Source of the DNA: Plecoglossus altivelis
Lineage: Eukaryota; Chordata; Actinopteri; Osmeriformes; Plecoglossidae
Assembly: GCA_036571765.1 (NCBI GenBank)
Contig: BROE01000012.1
Location: forward strand, 15,286,212-15,350,211
DNA length: 64,000 bases
Direction of reading: 5' to 3'
The notes below the pieces were generated by a model. The model did no database searches. It saw only the letters and a list, made by a program, of their open reading frames with translations, and was not told where the DNA came from. A program made the translations under genes and the position numbers. This document shows positions 1-10,800 of this stretch, piece after piece. How positions within the stretch are numbered: position 1 is the first letter of the stretch; each line of letters begins with the position of its first letter.

Positions 1-850
1 CTCTCTCTCTCCTGTTGTCTCGCTCTCTTGCTCTCGTTCACTCTCTCTCTCTCTCTGTCTGTTGTCTGTCTGTCTGTTGGCTTCATGTCTTTTTCTGTTT
101 TTCTCTCTCTGTTATTACTTTCTTTGTCTCTGCCTCTCTCTCTGCTGCTCGTGCGTCCCCTCTCTCGCTCTCTCTCTCTCGTCTCACCTCTGAGTCCCCC
201 GCTCGTCTCACGCACTTTCCTCTCTTCGCCTTTCATCGCTGTCTCTTTCTCGCCCCCTCCAGCTTTTCTCCTCTCCCCAGGTCATCCAACAAGGAACAGA
301 AGACAAAGTCACTTGCTTTTTTCTCCAAATGTGTGTGTGTGTCTGTGCCAGTTATACGTGTGCGTGTGTGTGCCAGTTATACATGTGTGTGTGCCAGTTA
401 TACATGTGTGTGTGCCAGTTATCCATGTGTGTGTGTGTGTTGCACAGAGCCACCCCCAGGTGGCGACGTGGCTCTCCTGTCCTCTAAGAGATGTCCTCTT
501 CTCCCATCCCACCTGTTTGGTCCTGCAAAGTCAGACACACAAAGACAAAGTCACATGACCGAACGATGGCTGTCACATGACCGAACGATGGCTGTCACAT
601 GACCGAACGATGGCTGTCACATGACCGAACGATGGCTGTCACATGACCAGAGGATGTGCAGGCCTGTACCAGAAGCCATATCATACACCGAAACGTTTAC
701 GAATGAAACGTTACAGAAAAGAAGAGAAAACATTTAAGTTGAAGGTCTGTTCAGGAGAGAACACCAGGTCATCAAAACCTGCTGGGTCAAAGCAGCAGGT
801 GCAGACTGAGCTGAAGCCATAGCGAGTACATTACACATGTTAAACACCTA
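1..850. repeat. CT tracts and two short tandem arrays
   Basis: 1-290 is CT/TCTG-rich. 329-445 holds about four copies of a 22-bp unit containing gccagttata plus GT runs. 552-648 holds five copies of a 22-bp unit (acatgaccgaacgatggctg plus tc). No exon was found here, although the missing last mamdc4 exon should lie here or further left. Confidence 0.8.
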
Positions 851-858
851 TAACAAGC

Positions 859-1092
859 ATGTGTATTCTAGAAATTGAGAGAGCGGGATATAGACAGAGG
901 AAGAGAGGGGAAGAGAGAGAGGGAGAGAGGGAGAGAGAGAGTGAAAGGGAAATGCAGAGAGAGAGAGAAAGACAGGCAAACAGAGACAGAAAGACAGAGA
1001 GAGAGAGACAGACAGACACAGACAGAGAGACAGACAGAGAGAGAGACAGACACAGACAGAGAGAGAGAGAGACAGAGAGACATACAGAGAGG
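859..1092. repeat. GA/GACA microsatellite
   Basis: Impure GAGA and GACAGA repeats immediately past the donor of the last visible mamdc4 exon. Long open frames here on both strands are repeat artefacts. Confidence 0.9.
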
Positions 1093-1114
1093 TGTGGTGT
1101 CCGGGGTAACTCAC

Positions 1115-2092
1115 TGTGACACGTTGATCATACGTGTCATTTCGGAAGCCCCGCTCAGAACAGGAAGCTTGAGAAGCACTTCCTGCTCTCCCCTTCTCAC
1201 GAGCACGCAGGAAGTAGTACAGTAACGCCCCCAGCGTGGCCAGCAGCAGCAGCAGGACAATAACAGAGGCTGCGATGCCACCTGCATTGTCCTGTGGATG
1301 TGTGGCTGTGTTGAGACATGAGGGATTGTTACATCACAGCGATCACACAGAGAGTCGCTCACTTTGAAGTTTGGATTCCGGAGATTCCAACGATTCCAAA
1401 TCGGAATCCGGTTTATTACCAAGAACGTTTTCACCCACAGGTGGAATTTGCTTTGACCGATAAAAAAAAAAGACATAATACAAAATAGAAAGAGACACGA
1501 TGCGATTCTAACACAGAAATATAAAATAAAATGTGTGCAATAGAAAGACCCCGTCAAGATTGTGCAGGGATGTTCGTTAAGTCCTGTTATGAGTTAGAAA
1601 CTAGACATTGACAGAAGTGAGTCATTGTGACATAAGGGGTTTCTGGAGACTCACGCAGGGGGTCGGTGGGAGAGTCTGCACAGTTGGATCCTATGTTGTA
1701 CTGGATGTCATCCAGAGCAAACACTCCTGATGTGCCTTTGAATCCCTCAAACACAATCTGTGAACACACACACACACACACAGGCAGACACACACACACA
1801 CACACAGGCAGACACACACACACACACACACACACACAGGAAGACACACACACACACACACACACAGGAAGACACACACACACAGGAAGACACACACACG
1901 CACACACACACGCAGGAAGACACAGAGAAAGAGAGTGAGCGAGCGAGCAAGCGAGAGACAGAGAGAGAGACAGAGAGAGAGAGCAAGAGAGATAGAGCGA
2001 GCGAGCGAGAGAGAGAGAGACAGAGAGAGAGAGCGAGAGAGAGAGAGCGAGAGACAGAGACAGAGAGAGAGAGAGAGAGAGACAGAGAGAGC

Positions 2093-2126
<34 letters not shown>

Positions 2127-2895
2127 CAGAGAGAGCGAGAGAGAGAGACAGGTGTCTAACCTGGTACTCCTCTGCAGAGATGATGTTGATGTCGAAGCGT
2201 TTCCACACAGAGGTCACCTCCCTCACCTCCAGCAGCTGCTGGGCCTGTTCCCCAGACAGCCTAAACACCTTCAGGTGACTGTCACCTGTGCACACGCACA
2301 CACACACACACACACGCACACAAACACGCGCACGCACACACACACGCACACACACCATCCAGTTAACCGCAACTTGAAGCAGCGCATCAAACATCACAGT
2401 CCTTGATCCAGTGTTCCGCTGCCCCTCGAGTATGTAACTACATGGCATGTCAGAGGGACAAGCCAGTTTTAGGCAGCACGTGCCCCTGCGTGACACACGG
2501 CAGAGAGGCGGTTCAGAGGTGCGGGGGGTGAGGGGCGAGAGTGTGGGAGGTAAAGGGCGGAGGAGGTGGGGAGGTAAGGGGGAGGTGGGGATGTAAGGGG
2601 GAGAGGTGGGGAGGTAAGGGGGAGGGGGGAGGTAAGGGGAGAGGGGGAGGTAAGGGGGAGTGGGGAGGAAGAGGGAGAAGTGTGGTGGGGGGGAGGTTGT
2701 GGGGGGGGGGAGAGGAGCGAGCGCTGACCGCCGAGGGGGCTTGTGAGCCCAGAAGCGCAGGCAGGTGCCTTTAGTGGAGGGCAGGTGTGGACTCAGCAGC
2801 TGAGCGTTGTGATTGGCTGTGTCCCTGGCACTGCTGGGAAGGAACAGGAAATGGCCTGCGGAATATGTGTAGGAGAGAGGCTCAATGCCGGTTCA

Positions 2896-2957
<62 letters not shown>

Positions 2958-4260
2958 ACTGAGCCAAAGAGGATACACCACCAGCAGGTGATCATGTGTA
3001 CGTACACACAACACACACACAAACTGAGCAAAGAGATGCAACCTCGCGCACACACACAAAAATTGCAGCAAGGACATGCATGTTGTTACACCACCACCCC
3101 GAACACACAGTAAGCAAAGAGATACACACACACACACGCTCACACTTGCACACACACACTGTACATGTACACGTGCACACACGTACACTCACACTCATAC
3201 ACAGGCACACAGTTTTGTATATACACACACACACAGTTGCAGTAAGGAGGACACCACCACAGGTTGAACCGATGTGGGTGTACACACACACACACACACA
3301 CACATTGAGTAAGGAGACACGCACACAGTGAAAGCGAGTGTGTGCTACACCACGACACAGCACAGCCACATTGAGTAAGGAGGACACGCACACAGGGTGC
3401 AACATGTGTGTACACACACCACACACACACACACACATTGAGTAAGGAGACACGCACACAGTGAACATGTGTGTACACACACACACACACACACAGCCTT
3501 GCCTCTCCTGGTCTCCAGCGTGTGGTCCCAGGGTGGTGTGGTATAGTGAGACTCTGCTTCAGCACTGGTGAGCTCCCAGTCCAGCTTGTCCAGCAGGGCG
3601 TTCTGAGTGTTGGTCCAGCCGCACAGACCTCGTTCCAGGTCACATTTATTACCTGTGGAAGCCCAACACCAGAACCCTCAGATTACAGTGGAACTCGGAA
3701 TTCAGGAACCAGTTCCGGAATCCAGCAGGCACATTCCCTGATGGCGTCTCACTCTGCCTGATTGTAAACATTCTAGAATGTGTCATTGGTTGGACACACC
3801 TGACCTTGTGGTTGACAGGGATGATTAGACAGGATGACATCATCCACAGCTACGTAGCTTTGTCTTCCTCCCGCTCCCTCCACCTCAAACTGCAGCTGAA
3901 ACACATGGACCCATCACTCTCCACCACCACTCTCAACCTCAAACACGTGTGCGTGCCGTGTCTCGTTCACCGGTGAGGGGCGCCACGGAAACGCCACGGT
4001 CACATGACTCCTCCTACCTGCCAGTCGGAAGCAGGGCTGCTGATGTTGCCGTTGCCGTGACGCCAGACGTCACCCTGGCTCGCGCTGTTGGAGAAGATCT
4101 TCACTCTGCCTCCTTTCACGGGCTTCAGGTACACAGAGAAGGAGCCTGTGCATAGACACAGAGTCTATGTCAGCATGCAGACACTGTACAGCATGGACAG
4201 ACACTGACTCTGATACTGGAAAGACACCTCAGGTTTGAATGAATAGGTGCATGTTCTGGA

Positions 4261-4292
<32 letters not shown>

Positions 4293-7200
4293 TGTGTGCG
4301 TGTGTGTGTGAGGCTGGCTCACCTGGGTTCTCCCCTCCCAGGTGATACCAGAAGTGCACACACTCGGTGTTGTAGCTGGCCTGGCGCAGGAGAGAGGTGA
4401 GGGAGGACACGCCCCCTTGTGGTAGGACCTCAGCATCCGTGTCTGCCTTCATGTAGTACCCTGATAGTTAGCAACACACAGGTACACATACATCTGTGTC
4501 TGCGTCACATGTAGTAACCTGATAGTTAGCAACACACAGGTACACATACATCCGTGTCTGCGTCACATGTAGTAACCTGATGGTTAGCAACACACAGTTA
4601 CACATACATCCATGTACCCTGATGGTTAGCAACACACAGGTACACATACATCCATGTACCCTGATGGTTAGCAACACACAGGTACACATACATCTGTGTC
4701 TGCCTTCATGTAGTAACCTGATAGTTAGCAACACACAGGTACACATACATCCGTGTCTGCGTCACATGTAGTAACCTGATGGTTAGCAACACACAGTTAC
4801 ACATACATCTGCGTACCCTGATAGTTAGCAACACACAGGTACACATACATCCATGTACCCTGATGGTTAGCAACACACAGGTACACATACATCTGTGTCT
4901 GCGTCACATGTAGTAACCTGATGGTTAGCAACACACAGGTACACACATCTGTGTTCCCTGATAATTAGCAACACACAGGTACACACACATCTGTGTCTGC
5001 CTTCATGTAGTAACCTGATGGTTAGCAACACACAGGTACACACATCTCTCAAATCATGTTACTGCACCTCACTCTGGCTCTTACCCACTTGCATGTAGTG
5101 CTCATATGTCGTATTCTCTCTCTGCCATTCACTCTCTGAACCAATCTCTGTCTTTTTGTGCGTCTCTCTGTCTCTCTCACTCTGTCTCAGGCTCTTTCAG
5201 TCTCTTTCCCTCAGTCACTTTCTCTCAGTCTCTCTCTATCAGTCTCTCTCTCAGATGATCTCTCCCTCAGTCTCCCTCTCTCCCGGTCTCCATCAGTCTC
5301 TCTCTCTTAGATTATCTCTCCCTCAGTCTCCATCAGTCTCTCTCTATCAGTCTCTCTCTCAGATGATCTCTCCCTCTCTCTCGGTCTCTCTCCCTCAGTC
5401 TCGCTCTCTCTCAGTCTTCCTCTCAGGTCTCTCCCTCACCCATCTCTGTCTCCAGCGTGTGGTCTGTTCTGGGGCCGGAGCTTGAGGAGAAGCCGTTCTG
5501 GTGGATCCAGCGGGCCGGGCCGGTGCTGGTGTAGCCACACGGCTGGCCCTCGAAGGAGCATGTCCTGGGCACGGAGCACGGACGCTCCGCAAACACCACG
5601 TCGTCTAACGCCACCAGCCCGTCGAAACCTGAGCGCACTGCCTCGAACACCAGCTGTGTGTGGGTGCGTGAGCGTGCAGGGTCAGCGTGTAGGTTGTGTG
5701 TGTACGTGAAAGTGGTGTGTATTTGTTTTGTGAATGTGTAAGACACCCAGAGGACATGCAGAGAGAGCAAGAGAAGAACATTAATGGTCTCAGTGGCAAT
5801 AATAGTAACAGTATATGATGCACTAGCTGTCCGTTTGGTTTATCAACTAGAGTCTACTTACACTTCTGTTGCCATCATAACATTATCAACCATTTGGTGT
5901 ATTCTCTGTTGTGTACCTGGAAGGAAGTTAGTTGCTGGGCAACCGGGCAGTGGCCCTCATGCCACATGTTACCATGGGGACCGCCTCTGCTCCACAACAG
6001 AATCTCGTAGCCGTGAGCGTCATGTAGTTTCACTTTCAGCTCACCTGGGGTGAGAGATGGGGTGCAGGGGTGGAGGAGGGGAGAGACAGGGGGGGCGTAG
6101 AAGGGGGTGAGGGGGAGACATGGAGGTGGAGGGGGGAGAGGGAGGAGTGCGAGTGTGATGGAGGGGGAAGGGAGGAGAGGAGAGAAGAGGGGGTGGAGGG
6201 AAGAGATGGAGGTGGAGAGACAGAAGGGGAGAGTGGGACAAGGGGGTTAGCAGAAGGTGAAGGGGTCAAAGGTAACACAGGGTCAGAGGAACACAGGTCA
6301 GGGGGCTACTGAGGCCTCACAGCATAGACTGCGCATTGTAACACAAAAGTGGAGTACCTTCCTTGGGTTGCACCTGGCGGTGGAGTCTCACCTGTATCTG
6401 GTCCATACAGCTTATAATAGAAGTAGAGGCAGGCTTCCTGAGATGTGGGAGGCTGAGGGAAGGAAAGAAGCCGACCAGACAAACCTCGTAGAGACTGACT
6501 CCACATCTCTACTGTCAAGCTTTTACCTGGGGGGAGGAGAGGGGATGGGGAGAGGAGAGGGGAGGGGAGAGAAGAGAGAGGAGAGGGGGGGGGAGAAGAG
6601 AGGAAGGGGGGAGAGGGGAGAGAGGAGAGAGAAGGAACGGGGGAGAGAAGAGGAGAGGAAGGGGGAGAGAAGAGGAGAGGAAGGGGGAGAGAAGAGGAAA
6701 GGGGAGGAGGGGGGAGAAGAGAGGAGAGAAGAGAAGAGATGAGAGGAGGGGTAGAGGGGGGAGGAGTGGTGGGCAGGGAAAAGATAAAAAGGATATTTGT
6801 TGTCAGACAGCAATGTTCTCTATCTTTGAATGTTGATCTGCATTCAAAGTCTGTTTCGATTGTTTTATTTCGTGAGATAAAAAGTTCTGTTCCAGCACCA
6901 ACGCCAATAGAATGATCCATCCCCGCCTGAACTGTCCAATCAAAGCTGTCTGCATGATCCTGGTACCAGTCGCACAGTCCCTCCTCAAAATTACACGACA
7001 GCGCTGTCCAAACACAACAAAGTCAACACAATCAACCCTCACCATGAGGAACACAAAGAAGAATCGACAGTGATGATATGAACTGCCATCGTACCTGTGG
7101 ATGAGGACTGGAAGTAGTCGGGATGACAGGAGACGAAGCGGACATCCTTCACAGCTATCTGCACATCCGGCCCGAGAACCTCAGAACGGGCCAGGAACTC

Positions 7201-7791
7201 CAACTACACCAGTGAGCAAGAGACTAGAATGTTCCGGAATGTTCCAGAATGTTCCAGAATGTTCCAGTGCATATTGAGATCAGTAGTACAACATAGGGTT
7301 GGTTACACCAGAGCGTTAGCCCGCAGACCAAAAGGTCACAGGTTCGAAACCCAAACCTTTTATCCAACGCTACTTACAGAGGGCGGTGGAGGGATTTGAA
7401 CCTGCTGTTGATAAACTGTTATTTACTACGACAAAGCTTTCCAGGTGAGCTTCATATACCTGGAAACGGTGATCCCAGACACCCAGGTGTATCTCCTCCT
7501 TTAGCCACGCCCCCGCCTCCTCCCGTCCCGTCTTCCCGCCAAACTCCCACAGCCTGGGCTGCTCCCCCAGCAGGCTGTCAATCACCCTGACGCACAGCTC
7601 ACCTGGGGGAGGAGCCAGGGGACATGGCAGCGAGTCAGAGGAAGCTACGGTGTTGTTTTGATGTGTTTGAAATAAAGTCGACCACTGGACTACAGTTGAT
7701 GAGGGAGAAAGGGGGAGGAAGAGAGAGAGAGACTGGGAAAGAGAGAGAGAGACTGGGAAAGAGAGAGAGGGAGATAAAACAGACAGAGAGC

Positions 7792-7876
<85 letters not shown>

Positions 7877-10800
7877 GGAGGACATAGATGATTAGCGTGG
7901 CCCCTGGAAGACTTCTCACCAATGTGGTCCGGGGGCCCAGTGAGGGAGAAGGAAAAGCTGAGGGTGCAGGAGGGACCAGAGGGCCCCAGGAGAGGAGTCC
8001 GTGTCTGGGCTTCTGTCTGCTGCTGTCCCGGGGCCGGGGCCACATACAGACACTTCTCTGTGGAGAGAGAGACCAAGGGAGAGACGTCAGCAGAGAGATC
8101 AAGAGGAAAGTATTCGTACTGTTTGTATAGTTTGTATCCTGTTTAGTTTATGTATAGGAAAACTTTTATATTTATTTTAAATTGATTGTTGTTTGCCTGT
8201 ACTGTTGTATGTCTGTACTTCTGTAGCACTGTGGCTCTGTGAGGCAGGAAATTTCGTTCCACTGTATGCACCCGCATGTAGCGGAATGACAATAAAGCAC
8301 AACTTGAACTTGAACTTGAACGACTCTGGATAACCGGTATTATAACGTAGTTACACAGGCCAGTCTCTCAGGAAGACGCTGAGCTGCCCACGCTGATGAG
8401 TCAGTGTCCTGGTTCATGTTACCTTTGCTGGTTGCATTGTACATCTTCAGAAGCCAGCCCTGCCCACCAATGCTGCGATCAGTCCACCCAGAACTACCCC
8501 CTTCATAAGAGAAATCACCTAAAGGAAGAACAAACTGCACGGTCATGCTCAGTAGGGTCCTGAACGGTAAAACACAGGAAATACAATCCTGAACAACGAA
8601 ACAACTGTCTTAAATCACTACACAATCTCAAACGCGGAATCGCAGTCTTACAGAAAGAAACGATCTTTGAAGCAATCTTACCACACTTGGCCTCATCCTG
8701 TGCCCCAGGACAGTCAGCATGGAAGTTGCACATCTTGTCACTCTCTGTGCAAGGATGTGGGGGGGGTTTAGGAAACCTCACCGCTGTGTTGTTTCCTATA
8801 AGTGGCGAGAACTGGTTTAAGCCTGACATGGAACGGAAAGTCTACGCTTGTATTTTGAAAGTGTGCAGCGCTTGTTCTTGTGCTTGAGAGAAAGACCTTT
8901 AGAGATTCGACAATCCGGAGACATGGTGATGCTGTCCACAGCGATCCCTCCATATTCCTCGTCCCTGATGGCAGCAACAAAGAGAATCTGAGAGAGATGG
9001 AGAAAAAGAGAAGTATGGAGATGAAACAGGAAGGAGGGAGGAATGTTGGAAGATGGAATTGGAAGGATTGAGACGAAAGACAACAAACCGGAGGGAGATT
9101 TGTCAACAGACAAGTCGCATCACAGGGAAATCTAACCCTGTTCTCTCAAACCTCCTCCAACCTAGACCAACCCTAATCATTAGAACCCAGGTTAGTTGAG
9201 GGTGGGGGTGGAACCCTAGTGGAGGAGTGGAGTCCAGCAGGGTGGAGCAGTCAACCCTTTCGCCTGAGTTAGAGACTATACTCCACCCACCTTGAAGGTC
9301 ATATTGGTGACGACCTCCAGCTCTGCCTTCACCCAGAGGTCCCCCAGCGCGCCCCCTCTCTCCCACACCGGGTAGATCTCCCTGTCAGCCACCAGCACAG
9401 ACAGGCCTCCAGCTCGGGGTCCAAACTGGTGGGTGTACATCACCACCTGGAGCATTCAAAAACAGACTAGACGGTCTAAAAATCTGAGTCTCCTCATTCA
9501 ACACTTCTAAGTTCAGTCAGGAGCAGGAAGGGGGCATACCTTACACGGATGTGTGCTATTGGTCGGATCCAGGAACGGGGTTTGAAAGGCGGCCCAATCG
9601 GCTTTGAGCCCCGTTTCGGGTAAGGTGACGTACAGGAAGTGACCTGCGAGGATGTGAAAGATGTGGGACACACGATGAGGATGTTAACGTTGATGAGAAC
9701 GATGGTGAGGGTTCTGATGTGGACAGTACCTGATGCAGTGTTGTTGGAGTGGTCTCTTCCAGGACCCTGACGAGGGTCGGATAGGGAGATGTTCATTTGA
9801 TTGGTCCTTTTCCATTTAAGAGAGGACAAAGACCTCAAGTCCCACTCACAAAGGCTATCCTCAAAGTCACAGCTCCAGTACCCTTCTACACAGAGACAGA
9901 CAGGACATTCAGTCATATTTTAGGGCACTTTAGTCTCAGGGAGCCAGAATCAGAGAGTCAGAGTGACAGAGACAGAGTCAGAGTGACAGACACAGAGTCA
10001 GAGTGACAGACACAGAGTCAGAGAGTCAGAGTAACAGACACAGGGTCAGAGTGACAGACACAGAGTCAGAGTGACAGACACAGAGTCAGAGTGACAGACA
10101 CAGAGTCAGAGAGTCAGAGTGACAGACACAGAGTCAGAGTGACAGACACAGGGTCAGAGTGACAGCGATTCAGAGGAAGGCCGTTGGGTCTCTTACTACA
10201 GTTCACCTCGTCTGTCCCATCCCCACAGTCGTCAGTGCCGTCACACACCTGATGCTGGGCCACACAGACCAGGTTCTTACACTGCAACATCCCTACAGCG
10301 CAAGACTCCTCCTGGGGGGGTCCTGTAGGCGGGGGCGGGGGGGGGGGCAGGGTTTTGGGGGCAGGGAATTAGAGTTGGGCATTCAAGACGGAAATAAACT
10401 TACATGTAGCGCTCATTAACTTTGTTGGAGGAGATGAGAGATGAGATAAACCAAGTGGGGAGGAGACTCACGCGGCATGCCACAATCCAGGAACTCCAGC
10501 TGGTCGATGGCCACGTCGCCACGGCGACCCTCGGAGCGACGCGAGTGGAGGCGGATCTGGAAGGCGGAGGGTACGCGGCCCAGGAAGACGGTGGCCTCCC
10601 TCCAGCCTCGCACGCTGGTTCCCTCCGGACGCCATACCACGGCCTCCAGCCCTGCCTCCTCTCGCCACAGAGAGGCCCACAGCGGAGCGGAGCCCAGCCC
10701 TGTGTGACCTGCAGGGGGCAGAGTGGAGCACATCTGATTTCTTTCCTTTGGGGTGCTTTTCCTTTGTTTTCAGGGGAGCAGGTTCGTTTTCACGTGAGTG

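Noticed and set aside
28..602. Long open frames in the first 600 bases
   Set aside because: They are translations of CT and GT repeats, with no family features and no splice context.
5917..5945. X-box-like gttgctgggcaacc
   Set aside because: It lies inside a mamdc4 coding exon, where the codons (PVAQQL) explain the sequence.
7300..7352. tRNA-like segment with a B-box-like GGTTCGAAACC
   Set aside because: No acceptor stem or complete cloverleaf could be drawn. It is at best a remnant of a tRNA-derived SINE.
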